IMG/VR virus record: IMGVR_UViG_3300037297_000082 | Span: 1-42,218 of that record | Reading direction: 5' to 3' (one strand) | Length of the DNA: 42,218 bases | Source of the DNA: a virus | Shown here: positions 24,171 to 30,955 of the stretch, piece after piece | How the letters are laid out: each line of letters opens with the position of its first letter | Numbering within the stretch: the first letter of the stretch is position 1 | Program-made: the position numbers and the translations under genes | The notes under the pieces: model-generated | Database searches by the model: none | What the model saw: the letters and a program-made list of their open reading frames with translations, nothing else | What the model was told of the DNA's origin: nothing

Positions 24171-24398
24171 ATGGCACTCAGAAAGAAAGACCTGGAATTT
24201 CCGTTCCTCGTCATTCGCCACGCGCGAGTTGGTGGCGGCGTAATCTCGCGTCACGTCCACTACTCACGGGCGGAAAGGTCCCGTGATCTGGCGAGGCGGC
24301 GCGGAGTCCCGTGTGACGTCTGGGACACTCGATGCGGTGCGCCCCCGCAGTCTGGGAGCGTCGCGTCGCGGAAGTATCCCGATGAGCCGTGTGCCTGA
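24171..24398 (+). CDS. Possible small basic protein
   Basis: 75 residues beginning MALRKKDLEFPFLVIRHA. No clear ribosome site and composition only moderately protein-like. It fills the space between two better genes and has no recognised family. Confidence 0.4.
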   Translation: MALRKKDLEFPFLVIRHARVGGGVISRHVHYSRAERSRDLARRRGVPCDVWDTRCGAPPQSGSVASRKYPDEPCA

Positions 24399-24420
24399 TG
24401 CCTGTGATCGGAGGTGCGTG

Positions 24421-24543
24421 ATGATGAGGAATATCCCGATCTGGTGTCTGCGTGATCCTGATACCTGGCGGTATTGGTGGTCGCGCGGTCCCGATGTCTT
24501 CGTGTCGCCGCCGTGGCGCCTGCGGCTACGGAGGGGGTGGTAG
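24421..24543 (+). CDS. 40-residue Trp/Arg-rich small protein
   Basis: Starts at the first of two adjacent ATGs, 6 nt after GGAGG. The sequence IPIWCLRDPDTWRYWWSRG is rich in Trp. Unknown function. Confidence 0.45.
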   Translation: MMRNIPIWCLRDPDTWRYWWSRGPDVFVSPPWRLRLRRGW

Positions 24544-24545
24544 CA

Positions 24546-24680
24546 ATGGCTGCTCATCATCATTCCGACGAGGTCAGGCAGCGCATCCAGCGCGCCCGAG
24601 AGCACTACCAGACGCGCGCCGAGCGCCGGCCACAGCAGCGATGGGATCCGGTCGCGCGTCGGTGGGAGAAGGTGCGCTAA
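24546..24680 (+). CDS. 44-residue charged small protein
   Basis: Preceded by GGAGGGGG. Helical and basic (SDEVRQRIQRAREHYQTRAE), then WDPVARRWEKVR. Stop and next start overlap (TAATG). Unknown function. Confidence 0.5.
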   Translation: MAAHHHSDEVRQRIQRAREHYQTRAERRPQQRWDPVARRWEKVR

Positions 24681-24871
24681 TGGCCGACCGGGTGTCGTGC
24701 GTGCACTGCAGTCGTACCATCCGGCTCCGGGCCAGCGATGGCCGGAGGCCCTGGCATCGAGACAGGAGCAAGCTCCGCAAGTGGTGCCCAGGGAGCCCTC
24801 GCTACAAGGCGCGCCAGGTCGCGCGCCCGGTCGTCCTCGCGAGCGAGCTGGACGAGATCGCAGGGGAGTGA
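24680..24871 (+). CDS. Small Cys-containing basic protein
   Basis: 63 residues beginning MADRVSCVHCSRTIRLR, with a CxxC, a later His, and a further KWCPGS. It may bind zinc. It lies in a run of coupled small early genes. Confidence 0.55.
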   Translation: MADRVSCVHCSRTIRLRASDGRRPWHRDRSKLRKWCPGSPRYKARQVARPVVLASELDEIAGE

Positions 24872-24879
24872 GACCGCCT

Positions 24880-25119
24880 ATGACCTCGTATCGCGATGAT
24901 CTCGCGGCCCTCTACGCCCGGGCGCCGCGGGCCAAGCGCCTGGCGGACGATCTGCTGGAGCTATCGGAGCGGGCGCGGGCGGCCGGTGACGTGGTCCAGG
25001 CGGAGTCCGTGTTCTGGCAGGCCGACCACTTGGGGACTCAGGCTGAGCGCGGGCAGGAGATCGCGCCGGACGTGGAGGCGGAGGTGAGGGCCCGCTACGG
25101 GCTCGAGGAGCGAGCATGA
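24880..25119 (+). CDS. Small helical early protein
   Basis: 79 residues, GGGGAG upstream. Helical throughout (LADDLLELSERARAAGD, ADHLGTQAERG). ATGA overlap with the recombination gene that follows, so co-translated. Unknown function. Confidence 0.6.
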   Translation: MTSYRDDLAALYARAPRAKRLADDLLELSERARAAGDVVQAESVFWQADHLGTQAERGQEIAPDVEAEVRARYGLEERA

Positions 25120-26168
25120 GCGAGGAGCTGTCGGTGATTGGAGGGCGCGGGATCGCGCGGGATGAGCAGGGGGGCCTGCTGGCGCTGGCGTCCATGACGG
25201 AGGGGGACTTCGAGGAGCGCCTCGCAACGCTGAAGCGCGGCCGTGACCGGATGGCCCGGATCAAGCGCGAGCTCATGAGGCCCGATGTCCACTATGGGAC
25301 GATTCCCGGGACGGAACGGGCGACGCTGCTCAAGCCCGGATCCGAGGTCCTCTGCGACATCTACGGCTTCCGGCCCGACTTTGCTCCCACCTACGAGTAC
25401 GGCGATGGCGAAACCTCTCCAGCGATTCGCATCGAGGTCAGGAGCATGCTGCATCGTGGGGACCTGTCCGGGCCGATCGTCGCGGTGGGCTACGGCTCAG
25501 CCAACTCTTGGGAGCGCAAGCACCGCTACCGGAGCAGCGAGCGGGCCTGCCCTTCCTGCGGTGCCGCTGGCAGCATCCGGCGGTCCGGCTACCAGAACAA
25601 GGGCGGTCCACACAAGGGCGAGAAGGGCTGGTGGTGCAAGGACTGCCGGACGAACTGGGACGATCCGCGCGAGCCTGCGATCGTTGAGCAGCAGGTTGGC
25701 CGGGTGGCCAACCCAGACCAGCACGACCTCGAGAACACTCTCCTCAAGATGGCCGTGAAGCGGGCGCAGATCGATGCAACGTTGCGCGGCACGGCGTCCT
25801 CCGACCTTTTCACGCAGGACCTGGAGGACGCGCCGCACGAGGTCCCGGGCTCTCCGGATGACGTCGCTCCGGCCGACCCGGCCCCCGAGGCCCCACGCCC
25901 GGCGCCCCGGCGCAAGCGGGGACGCCCGGCGCCCCGGCGCAAGCGGGGCCCAGAGGGCGAGCAGCTCCGCGGGCCCGAGGGCGGACGCGATGAGCTGATG
26001 GCCGAGATCATGGAACGCGTTGGCGCGGACATCGATGAGGCGCGCGAGTTCCTCCGGCGTGCCACTGGCAGAACGACGGCGAAGGGCGTTTGGACGCCGG
26101 AGGAGCTGGCTGCGGGCTGGGCCTACCTACGGACAGACGCTGCGCGCCAGCCGGGAGAGGATGGATAG
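25116..26168 (+). CDS. Recombination-module protein with zinc ribbon, possible ssDNA-annealing protein
   Basis: 350 residues. LMRPDVHYGTIPGTERATLLKPGSEVL (split at 53-79), GYGSANSWERKHRYR and NPDQHDLENTLLKMAVKRAQIDATL, then SSDLFTQDLED, are signatures of a widespread phage protein that lies next to recombination genes and may be Rad52-like; that link is uncertain. A zinc ribbon (CPSC...CKDC, about 145-180) is inserted. A linker with a duplicated APRRKRG unit precedes a short helical C-terminal domain. Confidence 0.65.
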   Translation: MSEELSVIGGRGIARDEQGGLLALASMTEGDFEERLATLKRGRDRMARIKRELMRPDVHYGTIPGTERATLLKPGSEVLCDIYGFRPDFAPTYEYGDGETSPAIRIEVRSMLHRGDLSGPIVAVGYGSANSWERKHRYRSSERACPSCGAAGSIRRSGYQNKGGPHKGEKGWWCKDCRTNWDDPREPAIVEQQVGRVANPDQHDLENTLLKMAVKRAQIDATLRGTASSDLFTQDLEDAPHEVPGSPDDVAPADPAPEAPRPAPRRKRGRPAPRRKRGPEGEQLRGPEGGRDELMAEIMERVGADIDEAREFLRRATGRTTAKGVWTPEELAAGWAYLRTDAARQPGEDG

Positions 26169-26170
26169 CC

Positions 26171-26920
26171 ATGGCCGACCCACAGGCCGCCCTCTTGCTG
26201 CTCGAGCCGGATCAGGCCAAGGCGTACCGGCAGCTCGCCGTGCGCGTCCAGGAGGTCACGGCGAGCTTGCCAGATCACGCCCTGGCCAACCAGGCCGAAG
26301 CGGACGCTCTCAACGGCGCCCTAATCCGCGCCAAAGAAGCCCTAGCCACAATCGAGCGGGCCAGGAAGAGCGCGACGAAGGATCTCCGCGACCAGGTCCG
26401 CCAGATCGATGACCTCTACCGGCCGCTGACGGACGCCCTGAAGGGGCTAAAGGCGGCGGCGGATCCGCTGCTCCTGGCCTGGATTCGGGCGGAGCGGGAG
26501 CGCGTGGAGGCCGAGCGCCGCGAGGCGGAGCGGCTGGCCAGGGAGGCCGAGGAGCGTGAGATCCAGGCGCGGCTGGCGGCCGAGGAGACCGAGTCGCCGA
26601 AGGTACGCGCGGTGGCCGAGCGCCAGGTGGCCGAAGCCCAGCAGCAGGCGGCCTTCGCCCTGTCGCATGCTCCGGCCCCGGTCAAGGGCGTCGCTGGAGC
26701 CGTGGGCGGCCACTCCGTCACGCGGACCTGGAAAGCGATCGTTAGCGAGCCGGCGAAGCTGCCGCGCGAGTTCCTGATGCCGGATCAGGCCGCGATTGAC
26801 GAGGCGCTCGCCATCGCGGTCCGGAAGATGCGGGCCGCTGGGCGGGGGGCGCCGGACTTGGACATCCCGGGCGTGACGCTCGAGGAGGTGGAGGGGCTTC
26901 GGAGGGGGCGAGGGCGGTAG
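26171..26920 (+). CDS. Coiled-coil protein of the recombination module
   Basis: 249 residues. A long charged coiled coil (about 45-165, with repeats of the form ERREAERLAREAEER) is followed by VTRTWKAIVSEPAKLPREFLMP and a C-terminal LDIPGVTLEEVEGL. Proteins with this layout are common beside phage annealases and exonucleases. The true role (nuclease-associated or inhibitor) is not clear. Confidence 0.65.
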   Translation: MADPQAALLLLEPDQAKAYRQLAVRVQEVTASLPDHALANQAEADALNGALIRAKEALATIERARKSATKDLRDQVRQIDDLYRPLTDALKGLKAAADPLLLAWIRAERERVEAERREAERLAREAEEREIQARLAAEETESPKVRAVAERQVAEAQQQAAFALSHAPAPVKGVAGAVGGHSVTRTWKAIVSEPAKLPREFLMPDQAAIDEALAIAVRKMRAAGRGAPDLDIPGVTLEEVEGLRRGRGR

Positions 26921-26921
26921 G

Positions 26922-27347
26922 ATGCGCTTCTCCGCCCAGATCACGCCGCTCGGCCGGCTCGTGCTCGATGACGAGCCGCGATGGCGGGCCGCCCTTCTGC
27001 GCTGGGCAGGGCTCCGGGTCTCCGTGGACCTTGCCAAGCCGAAGCGATCCGACCGCGCCAACCGCTACTACTTCGGCCGCGTCGTGACGACGTTCCAGGG
27101 CATCTGGAGCAAGGGCCGGGTCGCGATCGGCCTGCCGCCGTACACCAAGGAGGAGGCGCACTCCGTGATTGTCCAGGTGTGCCTCGGCTCGGTTCCTGGG
27201 CCAGTCGCCGGCACGGTGCTGCCGAAGCCGACGCGGGACATGCCGAGCGACGTGTTCGCGGATCTGACCAACAAGGCGCGGAAGCTCGCCTGGGACGAGT
27301 ACCAGATCCACATCCCAGAAGCCAACGAGCCGGAGGAGGGCCTCTGA
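26922..27347 (+). CDS. Putative NinB-like recombination protein
   Basis: 141 residues. The motifs RSDRANRYYFGRVV, the KEEAHSVIV helix, a MPSDVFADLTNKARKLAWDEY helix (split) and a closing IHIPEANEP agree with NinB/Orf-type recombination mediators of lambdoid phages, in which N-RYYWG and IP.PN are conserved. The gene order supports it. Confidence 0.65.
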   Translation: MRFSAQITPLGRLVLDDEPRWRAALLRWAGLRVSVDLAKPKRSDRANRYYFGRVVTTFQGIWSKGRVAIGLPPYTKEEAHSVIVQVCLGSVPGPVAGTVLPKPTRDMPSDVFADLTNKARKLAWDEYQIHIPEANEPEEGL

Positions 27348-27348
27348 C

Positions 27349-27738
27349 ATGAGAACGCGTGAGAAGCGTCAATACCCTCCCCTGCCGCCTGAGTGTGCCG
27401 AGGCCGAGCGTAGGGCCGAGCTTGTGCTGTCGTGCGCGTTTCGTGGCATCCACCACGTGGATGAGTGGAGGCGCCGCTATGCCTTCGGCTCAGGAGTGGC
27501 GATCAACATCTACTGCCACGGGCTGGCTACGTACGACTTCGACGAGCTGACGAGGCTGGTAGTAGCCGCGCACGATCACTGTGTGCGGCTCGAGATCTCC
27601 GCGATCAGCCCGACCCACGTTCGGTTGGCCTTCCACTGCCGAGAGCGCGACGCTGAGGCCGTATGGGACAGGCACCCAACCATCGAGACACAGATCGCGG
27701 CCATTCGTGCGGGTCGAGAGCAGGCGGCAATGCGATGA
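27349..27738 (+). CDS. Hypothetical early protein
   Basis: 129 residues, GAGGAGGG upstream. Compact alpha/beta pattern with IYCHGLATYDFDELTRLVVAAHDHCVRL split over a strand and helix, and HVRLAFHCRERD. Unknown function. It is the last convincing protein gene before the structured region. Confidence 0.65.
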   Translation: MRTREKRQYPPLPPECAEAERRAELVLSCAFRGIHHVDEWRRRYAFGSGVAINIYCHGLATYDFDELTRLVVAAHDHCVRLEISAISPTHVRLAFHCRERDAEAVWDRHPTIETQIAAIRAGREQAAMR

Positions 27739-27841
27739 GAGCGTTGCATGAGTCGTCCCGCGCGGCAATGGGGCCGCGCCGGAATCGAGAGCGGAGGGTC
27801 TATCGGGGAGCTTCATCTGGGGTGGGAAAGATCATTCGTCA

Positions 27842-28111
27842 CCCGGCCGGGGGGCTGTCCCCGGTCGGGCCCTATCGAGCAGCGCAGGGGCGCGGCGTGG
27901 AACGGCCCATGAGTACCAGCGGGGAACAGTCCGCGCGAAGAGTGGGCAACGGACAAATGGACACGCATGGGTAAACCCGAAAGGAATACAGGAACGGCCG
28001 ACGTCTCCTGGGAGGAAGGATGGGTCGAATCGACCGTTGGAAGTCCATCGCCCAATCCGTAGAACCCGGAGCCGGTATCAAGCCCGGCCGTCCCTGCGCT
28101 GCTCGATGGGG
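27842..28111 (+). ncRNA. Structured element, unit 1
   Basis: 5' hairpin: 27842-27853 pairs with 27858-27869 (12 bp, two G-U, loop GCTG). It is followed at once by the long-range helix 27870-27892 with 28089-28111 (23 bp, including U-G and G-U wobbles), closing a 196 nt interior. The strand is assigned from the G-U pairs that occur on the + strand and from the direction of all neighbours. Confidence 0.7.
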
Positions 28112-28188
28112 GACTCTGAGAAGGGCGTGGCTAAGCAGCATCGCCAGCGGGACGCTCCGCCAGCCCAGTATCGTCGTACGACGTCGTA

Positions 28189-28417
28189 CCGAGCCGGGAG
28201 CGCTCCACGGCTCGGACCTATCGAGCAGCGCAGGGATGCGGCGCATACGGGCAACCGTCACTGCGCGCTTCCATTACCAGCGGTGGCCCGGGCCGAGGAC
28301 GGCCGTCCTTTCCCGGGTTGGAATTGCTCCTGCGGGCTTGCGCACATGGGACCGCGAGAATACGCAAGCCTATAGGGCGTCTGGCTTCGGCCGGCCGTCC
28401 CTGCGCTGCTCGATGGG
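28189..28417 (+). ncRNA. Structured element, unit 2
   Basis: 5' hairpin: CCGAGCCG (28189-28196) pairs with CGGCTCGG (28208-28215) and encloses GGAGCGCTCC. Long-range helix 28217-28238 with 28396-28417 (22 bp). Interior of 157 nt with further stems: ACGG-GCAA-CCGT near 28248-28259, and GGCTTGCG/CGCAAGCC in the 3' half. The core 19 nt of both helix arms are identical to unit 1. Confidence 0.7.
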
Positions 28418-28510
28418 GAGGGGGTGTGGATTGACACACGCTGTGAGCCGAAGGCCAAGGCGATCAGTGCGAAGGCACTTCCCGTCTAGGCGACGCTGCC
28501 GAATCCGTAT

Positions 28511-28703
28511 TGAGCCGGGAGCGCTCCCCGGCTCGGCCCATGAGGCAGCGCTGAGGTGCGGTGATGGCCACGGCAATGGTCCTCTCACTGGTTGTCCCCC
28601 GACGCCACCGCTGGAGAGAGCACGCGGTATGACCGCAATGGTCGACGCAGCGCACCCGCGCTCCCGTGTTATCTGGCGGCCATCTCAGCGTTGCCTCATG
28701 GGC
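28511..28703 (+). ncRNA. Structured element, unit 3
   Basis: 5' hairpin 28512-28534 differs from the unit 2 hairpin by one base. Long-range helix 28536-28558 with 28681-28703 (23 bp). Interior 122 nt. Compared with units 1 and 2, five base pairs of the helix are replaced by other Watson-Crick pairs and two switch to or from G-U, while pairing stays complete. Confidence 0.7.
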
Positions 28704-28795
28704 GCGTCAGGCGCTTGGCGTGTCCGACGTGCGATTGCCGTGGCCGAGACGGAGCGCCCCGTGCTCGGCCCTTTCAACTGGCCAGGAGGAAACGA

Positions 28796-29098
28796 ATGAG
28801 CGTGGGTCGCGTCCTTGACGTGCTCCTCGGCATCGTGAGCTGGTGCGGGGTGACGGCGCTCCTGCTCATCGTGGTCCGCATGGTCCGTCACCCGGAGGGC
28901 CCAGACCTGCTCACTGGCATTCTGATCTCCTCGGCGCTCGCCGTTGGCTTCGGGCTCTTCGCGATGTGCCTCTGCGCGCTGGCCTGGTGCGCGTGGCGCC
29001 GGGAGATTCTGTGGGCCTGGTGGGCGGCCCGGGCGTGGGTGGCATTCGTGCTGTTGCCGCTAGTGCTTCCGCGCGTCCGGCGGAGGAGGCGAGCATGA
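28796..29098 (+). CDS. Small membrane protein downstream of the structured region
   Basis: 100 residues, AGGAGG with good spacing. Three likely membrane segments: about 7-28 (VLDVLLGIVSWCGVTALLLI), 39-65 (LLTGILISSALAVGFGLF and on) and 77-90 (AWVAFVLLPLVL), then a poly-Arg end. Function unknown. Its position after the RNA-like units may or may not matter. Confidence 0.7.
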   Translation: MSVGRVLDVLLGIVSWCGVTALLLIVVRMVRHPEGPDLLTGILISSALAVGFGLFAMCLCALAWCAWRREILWAWWAARAWVAFVLLPLVLPRVRRRRRA

Positions 29099-29316
29099 TG
29101 CGCCTACGCGCCCGCTGGCGAGCCTGGCGCCTCCGCCGGCGCCCCGTGGTGGTCCACCTAGCGCTGGATCCGCCCAGCCCCCAGGATCTCAGGGAGGCGG
29201 AGCGGATGCGGGCCACGGTGCGGAGGATCTGCCGGCCCAGCGGGGCTGGAGGCGTGCGGCCGGGGGACTGGCCGTGCGGGGAGGTGTGGGAGCGGCTGTA
29301 TGGGAGGCAGGCATGA
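29095..29316 (+). CDS. Small basic protein
   Basis: 73 residues, ATGA overlap; GGAGGAGG upstream. Arg-rich N-terminus, then VHLALDPPSPQDLREAERM. Unknown function. Confidence 0.55.
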   Translation: MMRLRARWRAWRLRRRPVVVHLALDPPSPQDLREAERMRATVRRICRPSGAGGVRPGDWPCGEVWERLYGRQA

Positions 29317-29573
29317 GTAATTCGGTGCAGGTGCATCTGTGCATTCTGTGGGAGGACGAGATCAAAGTCGCTGCCCGCCTGTTGAAGGACGTCCACGACT
29401 ACAAGCACACGGACGGGGAGACCAGTGATCAGGCATTTGGTGATCTTGTCACATCTGCTCTGAATGCCTGCATGACCGCCCTTTGGTCGGCAGAGGACGA
29501 GACCCGGCCGTTGCTCCTATCCTCTGCGAGTCATCTCGTTGGCGTTCGCTACCGGCGGAGGAATCGAAAGTGA
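29313..29573 (+). CDS. Hypothetical small protein
   Basis: 86 residues, ATGA overlap. VQVHLCILWEDEIKVAARLL and FGDLVTSALNACMTALW suggest an alpha/beta fold. Unknown function. Confidence 0.6.
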   Translation: MSNSVQVHLCILWEDEIKVAARLLKDVHDYKHTDGETSDQAFGDLVTSALNACMTALWSAEDETRPLLLSSASHLVGVRYRRRNRK

Positions 29574-29809
29574 CCGACGCAGCAGACGCGGCCGAGCTGG
29601 AGGTGTCGGCCCAGGAGCAGCGCGCCGTGCGCCGCCCGAGCGGGCGCGCGCCGTGCACATGCCAGGTTATAGAGTGCGCCGGTAAGTATGTGACTGAGTG
29701 CGAGATAGCCGATGCGCGCGGTATCGAGCGGCCGGCGGGGTGCACGAGGAGGGGGCTTGACGGGATGCCGCGCGCGGCCGATAATGGAACTGGTGCCGGT
29801 TGCGGGTAG
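29570..29809 (+). CDS. Small Cys-containing protein
   Basis: 79 residues from a GTG in a GTGA overlap. Contains APCTCQVIECAGKYVTECE, possibly metal binding. Its 3' end overlaps the promoter and the start of the methyltransferase leader. Confidence 0.5.
   Translation: MTDAADAAELEVSAQEQRAVRRPSGRAPCTCQVIECAGKYVTECEIADARGIERPAGCTRRGLDGMPRAADNGTGAGCG
29757..29785 (+). promoter_or_regulatory. Sigma70-type promoter of the methyltransferase operon
   Basis: TTGACG at 29757-29762, 17 bp spacer, GATAAT at 29780-29785. The predicted start (about 29791-29793) falls on the first strand of the leader pseudoknot. It lies inside the 3' end of the upstream small gene. Confidence 0.75.
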
Positions 29810-29888
29810 CTCCCGCCGCCAGTCGCCAGACCGGATGTCCTGTTTCCCTTTTCCGGGAGACCGGCACCGATCAAGAGAAAAGGGAACA
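29791..29888 (+). promoter_or_regulatory. Structured leader with pseudoknot that can hide the ribosome site
   Basis: Helix 1: GGTGCCGGT (29792-29800) with ACCGGCACC (29860-29868), 9 bp plus flanking U-G pairs. Helix 2: TTCCCTTTTC (29844-29853) with GAAAAGGGAA (29877-29886), 10 bp. The second strand of helix 2 contains the only Shine-Dalgarno-like sequence (AAGGGAA) before the ATG at 29889. The helices interleave, so they form a pseudoknot. A small hairpin (29802-29806 with 29812-29816) fits inside. Riboswitch-like layout; no known class recognised. Confidence 0.65.
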
Positions 29889-29933
29889 ATGCCTGCCTAT
29901 CCGACCACCACCGACCCGTTGGTAGTCTCATGA
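29889..29933 (+). CDS. 14-residue leader peptide coupled to the methyltransferase
   Basis: MPAYPTTTDPLVVS; its stop overlaps the methyltransferase start (ATGA). It uses the AAGGGAA site that lies in the pseudoknot. The methyltransferase has no obvious ribosome site of its own, so coupling to this ORF is likely. Confidence 0.5.
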   Translation: MPAYPTTTDPLVVS

Positions 29934-30955
29934 GCGACAAGCTCGCAATCCTCTCCGAGGTTGAGAGGAGGCTTGCCTCGATTGACCGAGTGGACGAGGC
30001 GAAGGCCATCAGGGACCAGGCCGAAGCCATTCGCATCTACGCCAAGAGCGCCAAGAAGGGCCTTGGGATTCAGAACAGAGCTGCGGCCATCAAGATCCTT
30101 GCCGAGCGCCGGGCCGGGGAGCTCCTCGCGAAGGTGGAGCGAGTGCAGGGCAACCGCGACGGGCGCAAGGGACTTCGTTCCACGCTGGAACGAAGTGATA
30201 TCGGTCTCGCCCAGGCTCACCGCTGGCAGCGCATCGCGACCGTGCCCGAGGCACAGATCCGCAAGCTCGAAGCCGAGTGCAATGAGGCCAAGCGTGAGCT
30301 GACGAGCGTAGCGATTATCAAGACCGCGCGCGATGCCCAGCGGCAAGCCGACGTCGAGGCCAAGTGTGGGCGCGGACCGAAGGCTGAGGAGGAAACCTGC
30401 CGCGTCGAAGACCTTGCCGTATTGAGCGCACGCGGTCGTAGATTCGGGGTCATCTATGCCGATCCGCCGTGGGCCTATGGGAATCAGGGCACGCGGGGGG
30501 CCACGAGCGACCACTATCATACGATGACGACCGACGACATTGCGGCTCTTCCTGTCGCAGGCCTCGCGGCCGATGATGCATTGTTGCATCTCTGGACGAC
30601 GAACGCTTTCCTCTTCGAGTCGAAGGCGGTGATCGAGTCCTGGGGTTTCAAGTACAAGAGCTGCTTCGTATGGGTGAAGCCCCAAATGGGAATGGGAAAC
30701 TACTGGCGCGTGTCCCATGAGTTCCTACTCCTTGGAGTTCGTGGCCGTCCAGCCTTCGGGAGCAGAGCGACAATGAGTTGGCTAGAGCTTCCGAGGGACG
30801 AGCACAGCGCGAAACCTGAACGCGTGCGAGCGCTTGTCGAGTTGGTTAGTCCTCGCCCGCGCCTGGAATTGTTCGGACGCAAGGTTTGCGAAGGCTGGAC
30901 CGTTTGGGGAAACGAAATTCGGAGAAACGTGTTTCTCGAGGAGAGTGAGGTTTGA
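29930..30955 (+). CDS. MT-A70-type adenine-N6 DNA methyltransferase with N-terminal helical domain
   Basis: 341 residues. The C-terminal half has the MT-A70 fold: FGVIYADPPWAYG with DPPW at 178-181, YHTMTTDDIAALPV, LLHLWTTNAFL, WGFKYKSCFVWVKP, the HEFLLLGVRG strand, and a C-terminal HSAKPERVRALVE with PRLELFGR. It uses S-adenosylmethionine to methylate adenine. The N-terminal 140 residues are helical and resemble the ParB-like regions fused to phage MT-A70 enzymes. It probably protects phage DNA or regulates. Directly coupled to a nuclease gene. Confidence 0.9.
   Translation: MSDKLAILSEVERRLASIDRVDEAKAIRDQAEAIRIYAKSAKKGLGIQNRAAAIKILAERRAGELLAKVERVQGNRDGRKGLRSTLERSDIGLAQAHRWQRIATVPEAQIRKLEAECNEAKRELTSVAIIKTARDAQRQADVEAKCGRGPKAEEETCRVEDLAVLSARGRRFGVIYADPPWAYGNQGTRGATSDHYHTMTTDDIAALPVAGLAADDALLHLWTTNAFLFESKAVIESWGFKYKSCFVWVKPQMGMGNYWRVSHEFLLLGVRGRPAFGSRATMSWLELPRDEHSAKPERVRALVELVSPRPRLELFGRKVCEGWTVWGNEIRRNVFLEESEV

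Larger units (their letters stand above)
27739..28795 (+). other. About 1 kb without a convincing protein gene; contains three structured units
   Basis: The region is GC-rich and full of inverted repeats. The longest frame across it (28020-28799) has an Arg/Ser/Pro-rich translation, reads the repeated arms in different frames, and shows no domain. A 7 bp hairpin (27760-27766 with 27773-27779) precedes unit 1. No terminator with a T run and no clear promoter was found; transcription may come from the upstream operon. The 28796 gene follows with a good AGGAGG. Confidence 0.7.

Noticed and set aside
27735-27974. A 79-residue frame starting at an ATGA overlap after the last early gene
   Set aside because: It runs through the hairpin and the first helix arm of unit 1, has a low-complexity basic translation, and has no ribosome site better than the overlap.
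27842-28703. Type III toxin-antitoxin RNA repeats, group I or II intron, or tandem tRNAs
   Set aside because: Type III antitoxin repeats are short (tens of nt) and precede a toxin of a known type; no intron core or domain V motif and no cloverleaf with a TTCRANT loop could be found.
28020-28799. A 259-residue + strand frame with a fair ribosome site covering most of the structured region
   Set aside because: Arg/Ser/Pro-rich translation without domains, repeated arms in different codon phases, and helix arms with compensatory changes. Kept as an alternative to be tested, not as a gene call.
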